DNA from: Leucobacter celer subsp. astrifaciens
GTDB lineage: Bacteria > Actinomycetota > Actinomycetes > Actinomycetales > Microbacteriaceae
Direction: 5' to 3'
Length of the DNA stretch: 64,000 nt
Assembly: GCF_001273835.1 (NCBI RefSeq)
Contig: NZ_JHEI01000139.1
Span: forward strand, 102,105 to 166,104
Shown here one piece after another: positions 17,237-27,798 of the stretch; position 1 is the first letter of the stretch, and each line of letters starts with the position of its first letter. Position numbers and translations under genes: made by a program. The notes beneath the pieces were generated by a model. It did not search any database, was not told where the DNA came from, and saw nothing but the letters and a program-made list of their open reading frames with translations.

Positions 17237-18664
17237 ATGTCGAGCGATCGGAGTACGCTTCGACGGGGCTTGCCCCGGGTGCCCGGGGGAGATCCGTGGC
17301 CGCCCTCCGCGAGCGCCGGGCCGGGCGCTCTCGGAGAAGGTCCAGTCGGTGTGCCGCTCGTGCCGCCCGCCGCGGTCCTGACCGCGGAGGGTTCCGGTGC
17401 TGGGCCGAGCCTCCCGTCCGCGGGGGCGACTGCGCCGAACGCATCGGCTTCAGGCGCCGCTTCGGAGTCGGAGCTCGGATCGTCAGCGGTCACGGGGTCC
17501 CTGAGCGGTGCTCGGCTGCGCCGAGGACTTCCGAGGGTTACCGGCGGAGATCCCTGGCCGCCGGCGGTTCTCGAGCCGCAACCGGAGTCCGCCTCGATCG
17601 CGGCAACGCTCGATCGGGGCCCCCTTCCGAACACCGCTACCCGGGATCTCGGGCCGGTTCGTTCCGCCGCTCCGGTGTCGGCGCCGATCCCGGCTCCTGG
17701 AGCAGCAGTGGTCGCGGCGGACGCCTCGGCGTCGGTATCGACGCCGCAGGTCGCCGACATCACGAGAACTGCACCCCGGACGCTCGCGCAGCGGGTGCGA
17801 TACCTGTCGCTGTGGGTGATCGGGGCGATCGCGGCGGCCGGTGTGATCGTGCTGGCGGCGCGCGGGGTGACGACCCTTCCCGGGGTGCCCGAATTCCTGG
17901 ATCGCCACCCGGGGGAGTACGAATCGCCCGCACACCCCGAGCCGGGATTCCCCGGCTGGGCGCGCTGGACTCACTTCCTCAACTTCTTCTTCATGGTGCT
18001 CATCGTGCGCACCGGGCTGCTGGTGCGCCATCAGCAGAAGCCGCCTGCCTTCTTCGCGCCCAAGCGCGGCGGGAAGAAGGTCAGTATCTACCTCTGGCTG
18101 CATACCAGCATCGACCTGCTCTGGTTGCTCAACGGCCTCGTCTTCGTCGTGCTGCTCTTCGCGAGCGGGCACTGGGCGCGTATCGTGCCGACGAGCTGGG
18201 AAGTGTTCCCGAACGCGGCGAGTGCGATGCTGCAGTACCTCACCCTCGATTGGCCTACGGAGAACGGTTGGGTGAACTACAACAGCCTGCAGCAGATCAT
18301 GTACTTCATGGTGGTGTTCATCGCAGCTCCGCTCGCCGCGATCTCTGGGGTGCGCATGAGCGAGTGGTGGCCGAAGCACGCGGATCGTCTGAACCGGATC
18401 TACCCGGCGCCGGTGGCACGGGCGATTCATTTTCCGGTGATGCTGTTCTTCACGCTCTTCGTGGTGGTGCACGTCACCCTCGTCCTCGCGACAGGGGCGC
18501 TGCGCAATCTCAACCACATGTTCGCCGGGACTGACGCGGTCAGCTGGACCGGGTTCGCCTGGTTTGCCGGTGGTCTGCTCGTCGCGGCGGCCGCCACCTG
18601 GGCGGCGAGGCCCCTGATCCTCGCGCCGATCGCGGGTGTGTTCGGCAGAGTCAGTGAACGATAG
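17237..18664 (+). CDS. Membrane b-type cytochrome with tandem N-terminal motif
   Basis: A 475-residue protein. The first about 180 residues are Pro/Ala/Ser-rich and low in complexity, but carry the 16-residue motif [16 protein letters not shown] near the start and again (one change) about 90 residues later. From about residue 185 there are five or six hydrophobic helices with histidines suitable for haem b ([34 protein letters not shown]), like the cytochrome b561/Ni,Fe-hydrogenase b-type family. Its position one base behind etfA suggests that it passes ETF electrons to the quinone pool, replacing an ETF:quinone oxidoreductase. That role is inferred. Confidence 0.75.
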   Translation: MSSDRSTLRRGLPRVPGGDPWPPSASAGPGALGEGPVGVPLVPPAAVLTAEGSGAGPSLPSAGATAPNASASGAASESELGSSAVTGSLSGARLRRGLPRVTGGDPWPPAVLEPQPESASIAATLDRGPLPNTATRDLGPVRSAAPVSAPIPAPGAAVVAADASASVSTPQVADITRTAPRTLAQRVRYLSLWVIGAIAAAGVIVLAARGVTTLPGVPEFLDRHPGEYESPAHPEPGFPGWARWTHFLNFFFMVLIVRTGLLVRHQQKPPAFFAPKRGGKKVSIYLWLHTSIDLLWLLNGLVFVVLLFASGHWARIVPTSWEVFPNAASAMLQYLTLDWPTENGWVNYNSLQQIMYFMVVFIAAPLAAISGVRMSEWWPKHADRLNRIYPAPVARAIHFPVMLFFTLFVVVHVTLVLATGALRNLNHMFAGTDAVSWTGFAWFAGGLLVAAAATWAARPLILAPIAGVFGRVSER

Positions 18665-18679
18665 AAAGAGAGTCCTCCG

Positions 18680-19528
18680 ATGAGTCGATCCGAGGTTGCG
18701 GCCGCCGCCGTCTCCTACTTGTTCGTGCCGGCCTCGCGTCCGGATCGATTTGACAAGGCGCTCGCGAGCGCCGCCGACGCGGTCATCATCGACCTCGAGG
18801 ATGCGGTGGCGTTTGACGAGAAGGAGGCGGCGCTCGACTACCTGCTCGCGGCGCTCGAGCGGGGTCTCGAGCGCCCGGCGCACGTGCGCATCAACGCCGC
18901 CGACTCGGTCTGGTTCGCGAGGGATGTCGAGACCATCGCCGGACTTTCAGCCATCGCGCGCGGTTCCCTCGCGGGAGTGCTGCTGCCGAAGGCCGAGCGG
19001 GCCTCCGACGTCAGGCGCATCGTCGAGGTGCTGGGGGGAGCGGGCAGCGGGGCGGAGACGATCGCGCTCATTGAGAGCGCTGCGGGTGTCGCCGCAGCCG
19101 GAGAGATCGCCGGAGTGCCCGGGCTCACCCGCTTCGCCGTCGGGGCCGCGGATCTCTCCGTCGACCTCGACGTCGAGATCGCGTCCGCGACGGTCGACTG
19201 GGTGTATGCGAAGCTCGTGCTCGAGTCCCGACTGGCCGGTCTCGTCGCGCCCGTCGCGTCGCCTCCGTTCGAGATCAAGGACCTCGACGCCGTCGCCGCC
19301 GAGGCTGCGCGCCTGCGCGGGCTGGGGGCAACCGCTCAGCTCAGCATCCATCCGGCCCAGATCCCAGCGATCCACGACGGTTTTCTGCCGAGCGCGGAGC
19401 GTCTCGAGTGGGCCCGCCGCGTGGTGGCTGCCGCCGAGAGCGCGGATGGTGCGGCGCAGATCGACGGGCAGATGGTCGACAAGCCGATACGGGATCGCGC
19501 CGCGCGGATTCTCGCTCAGGCCCGGTAG
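18680..19528 (+). CDS. CitE-like HpcH/HpaI family CoA lyase
   Basis: A 282-residue TIM-barrel lyase. YLFVPASRPDRFDKAL, VIIDLEDAV, HVRIN, IALIESAAGV and FAVGAADLSVDL are the usual CitE/citramalyl-CoA/malyl-CoA lyase segments, with acidic residues of IDLEDAV and GAADL binding Mg2+. Size is typical. An AAAGAGAG site precedes ATG 18680. It would cleave a hydroxyacyl-CoA, most simply citramalyl-CoA made by the hydratase at 14372. Confidence 0.85.
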   Translation: MSRSEVAAAAVSYLFVPASRPDRFDKALASAADAVIIDLEDAVAFDEKEAALDYLLAALERGLERPAHVRINAADSVWFARDVETIAGLSAIARGSLAGVLLPKAERASDVRRIVEVLGGAGSGAETIALIESAAGVAAAGEIAGVPGLTRFAVGAADLSVDLDVEIASATVDWVYAKLVLESRLAGLVAPVASPPFEIKDLDAVAAEAARLRGLGATAQLSIHPAQIPAIHDGFLPSAERLEWARRVVAAAESADGAAQIDGQMVDKPIRDRAARILAQAR

Positions 19529-19573
19529 CACGGCAGGGACGACGGAGCGCCGCGAGGACCGCGGTGCACAGGT

Positions 19574-19612
19574 GAGTCGCCCGCGGCGTCGAAACGCCGC
19601 CGCGGGCGACTC
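19574..19612. terminator. Bidirectional terminator hairpin
   Basis: A perfect 15-bp stem (19574-19588 with 19598-19612, arm GAGTCGCCCGCGGCG) and 9-base loop between two convergent genes, with a short T-rich end toward the plus-strand side. Confidence 0.75.
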
Positions 19613-19618
19613 GTGGTT

Positions 19619-20752
19619 CTAGGTCCCGAATTCAGCGAAGACGCGCTCGGTGTGCGCACCGAGCGCGGGGACGGCTCCCATGGGCGGCTCGTCACCGAAC
19701 GTGACGGGCGGTAGGGTCACCCGCGCTCGGCCCGACGGGGTGTCAACGGTGCGCCATCGGTCGCGAGCCGCCAGCTGAGGGTGGGCCGAGAAATCGGCCA
19801 TCGTGCGCATCTGCGCGTTCGCGATGCCGACCTCGTCGAGCAGTTCCTGCACCTCCGCGACTGTCCGGTCCCGAAGCCGGTCTTCGATCGTCTCTCCCAG
19901 ACGCTCGCGGTTCGCGACGCGAAGCGAGTTCGAGGCGTAGGCTGTGTCGCCGGTCAGTTCGGGTCGGTCGAGGACGCGGTCGCAGAACAGCGCCCACTCG
20001 CGTTCGTTCTGCAGTCCGAGGAACACGACTCCATCGGACGCGCGGAACGGTCCGTACGGAGCGATGCTGGCGTGCGCGGCACCCGAGCGCTTGGGAGCAG
20101 CGCCGGAGTACTCGGCGTACAGGTAGGTCTGCTGCATCCATTCGCCGAGTGCCTCGAGCATGCTCACCTCGACGTGGGAGCCCTCTCCCGTGCGCCCACG
20201 CTTGATCAGCGCCGCGAGCACGCCGGAGTAGGCGTACATCCCGGCGGAGATGTCGGCGATCGAGACCCCGACCTTCGCCGGGAACCCCTCGGTGCCGGTC
20301 ACGGAGAGCATCCCGGCCTCGCATTGGATGATGAGGTCGTACGCTTTCTTGCGGGCGTGCGGGCCGCCCTTCCCGAAGCCGGAGATCGACACGCTGATGA
20401 GTCTGGGATTGATCTTGCGCAGCACCTGCTCAGTGAAGCCGAGTCGCTCGACTGCTCCGGGTGCGAGGTTCTCGACGAACACGTCGGCTCGTGCGAGCAT
20501 CGATCTGAGGACCTGCTGATCAGCCTCGGACTTGAGATCCATCACCACGGACTCCTTGCCGCGATTCAGCCACACGAAGTAGCTGGCCTCGCCGTCGACG
20601 GTCGTGTCGTAGTTGCGTGCGAAGTCACCCGACTCCCGTTCGAGCTTGATGACACGCGCACCGAGATCGGCGAGTTGCCTGGTCGCGAAAGGCGCTGCGA
20701 CCGCCTGCTCAATTGAGACTACTGTGATGCCCTCGAGGGGGAGTGCTGACAC
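19619..20752 (-). CDS. CaiB/BaiF family III CoA-transferase (1)
   Basis: About 377 residues. GTG 20752 is preferred because AAGGAAG lies about 9 bases upstream and the protein then begins with SALPLEGITVVSIEQ, the family's normal start; ATG 20791 is the longer alternative. EQAVAAPFATRQLADLGA, NRGKESVVMDL and ISGFGKGGPHA are family III landmarks. The enzyme should move CoA to a carboxylic acid. It lies just behind an acyl-CoA dehydrogenase gene on the same strand, so it probably activates the substrate that the dehydrogenase oxidises. Confidence 0.88.
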   Translation of the reverse strand: MSALPLEGITVVSIEQAVAAPFATRQLADLGARVIKLERESGDFARNYDTTVDGEASYFVWLNRGKESVVMDLKSEADQQVLRSMLARADVFVENLAPGAVERLGFTEQVLRKINPRLISVSISGFGKGGPHARKKAYDLIIQCEAGMLSVTGTEGFPAKVGVSIADISAGMYAYSGVLAALIKRGRTGEGSHVEVSMLEALGEWMQQTYLYAEYSGAAPKRSGAAHASIAPYGPFRASDGVVFLGLQNEREWALFCDRVLDRPELTGDTAYASNSLRVANRERLGETIEDRLRDRTVAEVQELLDEVGIANAQMRTMADFSAHPQLAARDRWRTVDTPSGRARVTLPPVTFGDEPPMGAVPALGAHTERVFAEFGT

Positions 20753-20802
20753 CGGATCCACTTCCTTACGTTTCTCGTCGAAACCTGCCATGCGTCGCTG
20801 CT

Positions 20803-21954
<1,152 letters not shown>

Positions 21955-22010
21955 GCTGGATCCTTCCAGGAGGGAAACTTACGGGGTATCGAATATCTTC
22001 AATTTACTAT

Positions 22011-22022
22011 ATAAAATATTTA
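22011..22022. promoter_or_regulatory. AT-rich site between acyl-CoA dehydrogenase and GntR genes
   Basis: ATAAAATATTTA, one mismatch from the 12-mer at 32044, lies in the divergent region between the minus-strand dehydrogenase operon and the plus-strand GntR gene. It is a candidate operator for that GntR regulator or a promoter element. Confidence 0.45.
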
Positions 22023-22198
22023 AAATGAAGTCTCGGGGAGATCCCACGCACGGGCTTCGCCGACAGATGATCCTCGCGGGCCAGCCTCGGGTGGCGGACG
22101 CCGCCGTGCGACCTCAATAGAATTGTTCGAGTACGCCCCTGCCCGGCGGATGCGTGCGCGGATGCGAAGCGACCGGGCTGCAGCCAGAGGAGAACCAT

Positions 22199-22846
22199 AT
22201 GCAACGACGCCAGCTCAGCGATGAGGTCGCCTCCTATCTGCGGCAATCCATCATGGCGGGGGAGCTCGCTCCGGGCACCTCTGTGCGCGCGGAGGCGGTG
22301 GGTGAGGCACTCGACGTCTCCGCGACTCCGGTGCGGGAGGCTTTGCACGCGCTGCGCGCCGAGGGCTTCCTCGAGCTGGTGCCGCGCAGAGGCTTCACGG
22401 TTCGGGCGCTCACCGCGACCGACATCCGGGATATCTTCGAGGCCCACGCGCTCGTCGCAGGCGAGCTTGCCGCGCGAGCCGCACGACTGATCACCGAGGA
22501 GCAGACGGCGGAACTCGTGGAGAATCATGAGCGGCTCATGTCCGCCGCCAAACACGGGGATACCCCTCGCCTCGAGCAGCTGAACGACGAGTTCCACCGC
22601 CGGGTGTACCTCGCCTCCGGGTCGGAGCGCCTGCGCTGGGCGCTCGGAAATTTCGTCAAGTACGTGCCGAGCGCCTTCTACGCTCAGATCGACGGTTGGC
22701 CGGAGACAACGGCTGAGGATCATTCGGCGGTATGCGACGCGATCGTCTCGCACGACGCCGACGCGGCGCGCGAGGCCATGGCGCAGCACATCCGCAACGC
22801 GGGTGAGAAGCTGGCAGGATACTTCGAGCGCCGCCAGCAGGCGTAG
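22199..22846 (+). CDS. GntR family regulator, FCD type
   Basis: A 215-residue protein from ATG 22199, preceded by AGAGGAG; a longer reading from 22154 lacks such a site. N-terminal winged helix: LRQSIMAGELAPGTSV, ALDVSATPVREALHALRAEGFLEL. The C-terminal all-helical FCD ligand domain has FHRRVYLASG and AMAQHI with metal-binding-type His/Asp. It heads a CoA-transferase/amidase group and is divergent from the dehydrogenase operon, so it probably controls both in response to a carboxylic acid or acyl-CoA. Confidence 0.9.
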   Translation: MQRRQLSDEVASYLRQSIMAGELAPGTSVRAEAVGEALDVSATPVREALHALRAEGFLELVPRRGFTVRALTATDIRDIFEAHALVAGELAARAARLITEEQTAELVENHERLMSAAKHGDTPRLEQLNDEFHRRVYLASGSERLRWALGNFVKYVPSAFYAQIDGWPETTAEDHSAVCDAIVSHDADAAREAMAQHIRNAGEKLAGYFERRQQA

Positions 22847-22858
22847 CCGGAGGACACC

Positions 22859-24028
22859 ATGAGCGGTTTGACGCTGCTGCAGGGCCTGCGGGTGGTATCG
22901 CTCGAGCAGTTCATCGCGGGTCCCTACTGCACATCGATGCTCGCCGATGCCGGTGCCGAGGTGACGAAGATCGAGCGGCCGGGTGTGGGAGATCCGCGGC
23001 GCGCCTACGATCCGCGCATCGGCTCGGGAGACGAGGCCATCAGCGGAGGCTTCGCCTCGTACAACCGGGGAAAGCGCTCCGTGGAGCTCGCGCTGAACAC
23101 GGAGGACGGCGTCGCCGAACTCGAGCGGATGCTCGCCGAAGCCGACGTGCTCGTGTGCAATCTGCGGCCCGGATCGCTCACGCGTATGGGGCTGGCCCCG
23201 GCGACGCTGCGCGAGCGCTACCCCCGCCTGGTCATCTGCGAGATCACGGGCTTCGGCAGCACGGGCGGAGAGGCCGCGGACTGGCCGGCGTTCGACTCCG
23301 TGATCCAGGGCATGTCGGGGCTCGCGAGCCTCGTGGGCGAGGCCGACGGCCCGCCGACCCTGACCCCGATGGGCACGACCGACATGCTGACCGCGGTGTA
23401 TTCCGCGATCGGGATCCTGATGGCGCTCGTGCAGCGCGAACGCACGCGGGAGGGCAGCCTCGTCGACGCGGCGATGCTCGACATCACCGCCGCCTTCCTC
23501 GAGCGGCCGCTCACCCTGCACGAGTTCACGGGAGCCGTTCCGAGTCGCGGGATCGATCGCTTCAGCCCCGTGGGGATGTTCCGCGCGGGCGATGGCGGCT
23601 GGCTGTCGATCGTGATCCCGACCGACGACATGTGGCGGCGCTGCGCCGAGGCGATGGGGCGCCCGGAGCTCGTCGTGGACCCCGAACTCGACACCGTGCT
23701 GAAGCGCGCCGACCGCATGCGCGACCGCGTGATCCCGGCGTTCGAGGCGTGGGCCGCCGGTCTCACACGCGACGAGGCGGCTGAGGCGCTGCGCCTCGCG
23801 GGCCAGCCCGTGGGGTTCGTGCAGGACATCGCCGAGGTGCGGGCGAACCCGCATCTCGCTCACCGCCGCCTGTTCGTGCCGATGGCCGATCCGGTCGCCA
23901 CGCGAGAGGACGGCACCCGGTTGTCGCTCCCGCGACTGCCGCTCCTCTTCGACGGAGAGCACGCGCAGCCCGGGCTGGTACCGCGACTGGGCGAGCACAA
24001 TCCTCCGCCCGACGACCCGGACGCCTGA
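22859..24028 (+). CDS. CaiB/BaiF family III CoA-transferase (2)
   Basis: A 389-residue protein 12 bases behind the GntR gene. QGLRVVSLEQFIAGPYCTS, ADAGAEVTKIERPGVGDPRR, YNRGKRSVEL and ITGFGSTG are typical family landmarks, and the Asp of MGTTDMLTAVYSA may serve in the active site. It is a paralogue of the gene at 19619 but clearly diverged, so it may act on a different acid or at a different step of the same pathway. Confidence 0.88.
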   Translation: MSGLTLLQGLRVVSLEQFIAGPYCTSMLADAGAEVTKIERPGVGDPRRAYDPRIGSGDEAISGGFASYNRGKRSVELALNTEDGVAELERMLAEADVLVCNLRPGSLTRMGLAPATLRERYPRLVICEITGFGSTGGEAADWPAFDSVIQGMSGLASLVGEADGPPTLTPMGTTDMLTAVYSAIGILMALVQRERTREGSLVDAAMLDITAAFLERPLTLHEFTGAVPSRGIDRFSPVGMFRAGDGGWLSIVIPTDDMWRRCAEAMGRPELVVDPELDTVLKRADRMRDRVIPAFEAWAAGLTRDEAAEALRLAGQPVGFVQDIAEVRANPHLAHRRLFVPMADPVATREDGTRLSLPRLPLLFDGEHAQPGLVPRLGEHNPPPDDPDA

Positions 24029-24128
24029 TCCTCGCCGAGCGCCATCGGTCATCCGACCGATCGCGCACCGGGCACGGCGTTTCTAGCATGTGAGATCCAC
24101 CCGTTGGATGAGAACAAGGATGTTTCAC

Positions 24129-25550
24129 ATGAGCAACGCAGAACTCGGCTGGATGCCCGCCGCAGAGATGGCCGCGGAGATCGCGAGCGGCAGACTCTCG
24201 CCGAACGAGGTCGCCGAGGAGATGATCGATCGCGTCGAGCGGATCAACCCGGAGATCAACGCCATCATCGATTTCGACGCCGACCAGGTGCGCGCCGACG
24301 CGGCGGAACTGGCCGGACGGCAGAGGCGGGGCGACCCGCTCGGCCCGCTCCACGGCGTGCCCTTCACCATCAAGGACCTGACCGCGGTCGCGGGGCGTCC
24401 GCTGACCTTCGGCATGAAGCCGCTGAAGGACAACGTCCCGGAGCACGACGCGGTCGTGGTGCGCCGCCTGAGAGAGGCCGGCGGACTCTTCCTCGGCAAG
24501 ACGAACACCCCCGAGAGCGGATACTACGGAGGGACGGACAACCATCTGTTCGGGCCGACGCACAACCCGTGGAAGCGCGGGTACAGCGCAGGCGGGTCGT
24601 CCGGGGGAGCCGCTGCCGCCGTCGCCGCGGGCCTCGGGCCGCTCGCGGAGGGCAGCGACGGCGCCGGTTCGGTGCGGATCCCCGCGGCGCTGTGCGGGGT
24701 CGTGGGGATGAAGCCGACGACGGGGGCGGTCCCCCAGACGATCCTCGCGGGACGCTACTACAACTGGGCCTATCACGGGCCCGTCACCCGCACCGTGGCC
24801 GACAACGCGCTGATGCTCGACGTCATCGCCGGGCCCGATCACGCCGACCCGCTGTCGACCCCCAGGTCGGAGGACTCGTACGTCGCGGCGATGCGCGGCG
24901 ATATCCGAGGGCTTCGCGTCGCCTGGTCCCCGGACATGGGCCTCGGACAGTACGTCGAACCCGAGGTCGCGCGGGTGTGCCTCGAAGCGCTGAGCGCATT
25001 CGCCGAGCTCGGCGCGGAGGTTTCGGAGGCCTCCCCGCGGTGGGCGGGGACTTCCGTCGCGATGTGGCAGGGGGTGTGGGTGCCCGGCTTCGCCAGCGAG
25101 TACGATCTGCTCGACTGGAAGCGGCTGCGCGGAGAGGTCGACGACGGGCTCATCGGCATCATGGAGGAGGCGGAGACGCTCAGCGGCGTCGACGTCGGCC
25201 GTGCCGATGTCGTGCGCGGCGCCATGTGGGATGCGTGGACCTCGTTCATGGAGGACTACGACGTGATCGTCTCGCCGACACTCGCCTCGGCGACGTTCCC
25301 GCTCACGCAGTTCGCGCCGGACTGGCTCGAGGGGGCGTCGCTGCGCGAGCGGATCCTCGATTGGCTGCTGACCTACCCCTACAACATGCTCAACAACCCG
25401 GCGATCACCGTTCCCGCCGGATTCACCGCGGACGGACGCCCGGTCGGCCTGCAGATCGCGGCGCGTCACCGAGCCGAGGGCCTGCTCCTGCGGGTCGCCT
25501 CCAATTTCGAGGCGGCGCGACCGTGGGCCGATCGGCGTCCGGTCGGCTGA
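24129..25550 (+). CDS. Amidase signature family amidohydrolase
   Basis: About 473 residues from ATG 24129, which has AAGGA 8 bases upstream; ATG 24090 and 24120 are alternatives. The Ser-cisSer-Lys triad is visible: Lys in VPFTIKDL (about residue 82), cis-Ser in YSAGGSSGGAAAA (about 157) and nucleophile Ser in GSDGAGSVRIPA (about 181). The nucleophile loop has GAGS where most amidases have GGS. Such enzymes hydrolyse small amides or act like GatA without GatBC. The gene follows the CoA-transferase by 100 bases, and the released acid could feed it. Confidence 0.88.
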   Translation: MSNAELGWMPAAEMAAEIASGRLSPNEVAEEMIDRVERINPEINAIIDFDADQVRADAAELAGRQRRGDPLGPLHGVPFTIKDLTAVAGRPLTFGMKPLKDNVPEHDAVVVRRLREAGGLFLGKTNTPESGYYGGTDNHLFGPTHNPWKRGYSAGGSSGGAAAAVAAGLGPLAEGSDGAGSVRIPAALCGVVGMKPTTGAVPQTILAGRYYNWAYHGPVTRTVADNALMLDVIAGPDHADPLSTPRSEDSYVAAMRGDIRGLRVAWSPDMGLGQYVEPEVARVCLEALSAFAELGAEVSEASPRWAGTSVAMWQGVWVPGFASEYDLLDWKRLRGEVDDGLIGIMEEAETLSGVDVGRADVVRGAMWDAWTSFMEDYDVIVSPTLASATFPLTQFAPDWLEGASLRERILDWLLTYPYNMLNNPAITVPAGFTADGRPVGLQIAARHRAEGLLLRVASNFEAARPWADRRPVG

Positions 25551-25590
25551 GGGCTCGCGTCCGGGCGCGCCGCTTGTTAAGGTTCGGACC

Positions 25591-26277
25591 ATGTCAGGGA
25601 TCGACGCGATGGTGGCCGACCGGCCCGAGCACCGGTCGCCGGCCACCATCGCGCGCGGCCTCCTCGCCCGCTGGAGCGAAGCACTCGATTTCCAAGCGGC
25701 CATCATCTCGTACCGGGAAGCAGACGAGCGCGACTACCGGGTGCTCGCGAACCATGGATACCGCCCCCGAGTGGCGGAGTACCTCACGCGCGATTTCGCC
25801 GATGAGCCGGGGGTATTCGACATCGTGCGCTCTGCCTACGGGTCCCCGCTCTGCTGGGAGGATGTGCGCGGCTTCCGCAGCACGGTGACAGCCAAGAGCG
25901 TGCTGCGACCTTCTGGATACCACGAGGGATCCACGATCGCGCTCGAGATCGAGCAGAGGCGCATCACCAGCATGCTGCACGTGAGCTTCGCCCGGGATCG
26001 GGTGAGCGAACTGGAGCGGGAGGGCCTTGCCCGGCTCGCCGAGCAGAGTCGACTCGTCGTCGATGATCACCGAGAGCGGCAGCTGTTCCTGCTGAGCCCG
26101 CGGGAGCTCGAGGTTATGCGCTACGTCGCCCACGGCCGGAGCAACGCGGAGATCTCGGCGGTGCTCAGCGTGAGCCGGCGCACGGTCGCTACGCACCTCG
26201 AGCACATCTTTGCGAAGACCGGGATATCGTCACGGGTCGTGCTCGCGGTCAGGGCTGTCGAGCTCGGCCTGATCTGA
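25591..26277 (+). CDS. LuxR-type response/transcription regulator
   Basis: A 228-residue protein. The last 65 residues form a LuxR helix-turn-helix (LSPRELEVMRYVAHGRSNAEISAVLSVSR in two parts, then TVATHLEHIFAKTG). The N-terminal part has no receiver-type Asp pattern and may be a GAF-like sensor, as in autoinducer/phenol-responsive LuxR proteins. It starts 40 bases after the amidase and could control that gene or the P450 operon that follows. Confidence 0.85.
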   Translation: MSGIDAMVADRPEHRSPATIARGLLARWSEALDFQAAIISYREADERDYRVLANHGYRPRVAEYLTRDFADEPGVFDIVRSAYGSPLCWEDVRGFRSTVTAKSVLRPSGYHEGSTIALEIEQRRITSMLHVSFARDRVSELEREGLARLAEQSRLVVDDHRERQLFLLSPRELEVMRYVAHGRSNAEISAVLSVSRRTVATHLEHIFAKTGISSRVVLAVRAVELGLI

Positions 26278-26408
26278 CCCGGACCTTGCTCCTCCCGGGT
26301 CGATTCCGGTTGGGTGCCGGCTTCGGCCGGTCTTCGCGGTCCTGCGATTCTTCGGGTGCCGCGGCCTGACGAATCAGAACGCGAATTGCGTGATATCTCT
26401 CAATGGAG

Positions 26409-26422
26409 TACCGTATACGGTA
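26409..26422. promoter_or_regulatory. GTATAC operator upstream of the P450 operon
   Basis: A perfect 14-base palindrome TACCGTATACGGTA just ahead of the AAAGGAG site and ATG 26443. Its core GTATACGGTAT recurs at 32056 and an inverted form at 35953. GTATAC centres are common in GntR operators, and a GntR gene lies at 33485. Confidence 0.65.
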
Positions 26423-26442
26423 TCCCATAAAGGAGTGGTGAG

Positions 26443-27750
26443 ATGACAGACATTGCCGAACGCGAGCCTCGCATCGTGATCGTCGGCGCCGGTCCCAGCG
26501 GCTGCTTCATCGCGGGCGCGTTGCGCCGTTCGCTTCCCGGCGCTCAGATCGTGGTGATCGACCGCCTGCCCTGCCCTTTCGGTCTGGTTCGCTACGGCGT
26601 GGCGGCGGACCACCAGAGCACGAAGAGCATCACGCGCCAGTTCGATCGGATCTTCACCCGCGAAGGCGTGGAGTTCGCGGGGAACGTTCGGGTCGTCCGC
26701 GAGCCGGAGGCGGGTGCGGTGACCCTCGATGAACTCGTGGACGTCGCAGACGCCGTGGTGCTCGCGACCGGTCTTGCCGCAGACCGTCCCCTCGGTGTTC
26801 CGGGAGATGACCTGCCCGGGGTCTACGGCTCCGGAGCGATCACGGGGCTGCTGAACAGCCACCCTGACGGCGAAGCCGCCGAAGACGCGCTCGCTCGGCT
26901 CGGTGAGCGTGTCTCGATCGTGGGGATGGGCAACGTTGCGATCGACCTGATCCGCTTCCTCGCGAAGGAGGACACCGACTTCGACGGCAGCGACATCAAT
27001 GATGCCGCGCTCGACGCCTACCGCAGATCGCAGGTCGCGTCGGTCGATGTCTTCTCGCGCTCACCCATCGAACTCGCGAAATGCGATGCGCAGATGATCC
27101 GAGAGCTGTCGCAGATCGCGGGACTTCACGTCACACTGCACGGAGCCGTCGGCGTCGATACGGACACGGTCGCGGACCGCACTCAGAAATCGCGCGTCGA
27201 GGCGCTGCGCGAGCTCGCAGCAAGGGCGGTACCCGACGACGTGCGCATCGAACTCCGGCTGCACTTCGGCGCGAGACCCGAGCGGGTGGTCGGGACGGAC
27301 CGGGTCGAGCGACTGCTCGTCTCCACGGGCGAGGGCAGCCGCCTCGAGGTCGCCGCGGACAGCATCATCTCGGCCATCGGATTCGAGGCCGGCCCGGGCT
27401 GTCTCGCCATCGCGACGCCCGACGCCGGGTCCGGTCGGATCCGGCCCGGACTCTACCGGGTCGGATGGCTTCGCAGAGGGCCTCGAGGCACGATCCCGGA
27501 GAACCGGGCTGACGCGGTCGCGGTGGCGGCCGAGATCGTCTCGGACTTCGGCAGCGGGGCCATCGATCGCGTCGAAGCCGGCACGCCGATCCTGCCAGAG
27601 GAAGTCGCAGTGGCGGCGGTCAGTTACGACCAGTGGCTCGCCGTGGATCGGCATGAGCGCGAGAGCGCACCTTTCGGCAGGATCAGGGCCAAACTGCGCT
27701 CCTCCGCGCAGATGCTCCACGTCGCCCGAGAAAACGCTCCGGCGGCGTAG
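26443..27750 (+). CDS. FprA/adrenodoxin-reductase-type NADPH reductase
   Basis: A 435-residue flavoprotein. FAD motif GAGPSG at residues 15-20, CPFGLVRYGVAADHQSTK (the adrenodoxin reductase/FprA signature), ATGLAADRPLGVPG, and the NADP-binding GMGNVAIDLIRFLA. It should reduce the flavodoxin encoded next, which then feeds the P450. ATG 26443 follows AAAGGAG and the operator. First gene of the P450 operon. Confidence 0.88.
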   Translation: MTDIAEREPRIVIVGAGPSGCFIAGALRRSLPGAQIVVIDRLPCPFGLVRYGVAADHQSTKSITRQFDRIFTREGVEFAGNVRVVREPEAGAVTLDELVDVADAVVLATGLAADRPLGVPGDDLPGVYGSGAITGLLNSHPDGEAAEDALARLGERVSIVGMGNVAIDLIRFLAKEDTDFDGSDINDAALDAYRRSQVASVDVFSRSPIELAKCDAQMIRELSQIAGLHVTLHGAVGVDTDTVADRTQKSRVEALRELAARAVPDDVRIELRLHFGARPERVVGTDRVERLLVSTGEGSRLEVAADSIISAIGFEAGPGCLAIATPDAGSGRIRPGLYRVGWLRRGPRGTIPENRADAVAVAAEIVSDFGSGAIDRVEAGTPILPEEVAVAAVSYDQWLAVDRHERESAPFGRIRAKLRSSAQMLHVARENAPAA

Positions 27751-27798
27751 CGCGGACCTCAGCACTCAGCAGTCATCTCCGAAACGAGGGATCAACCC

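Noticed and set aside
22007..24052. A 681-residue minus-strand open frame
   Set aside because: It runs opposite to the GntR and CoA-transferase genes, is Arg/His-rich, and is a typical high-GC antisense artefact.
23763..25706. A 647-residue minus-strand open frame over the amidase
   Set aside because: Antisense to a well-supported amidase; composition is biased and no motif is visible.
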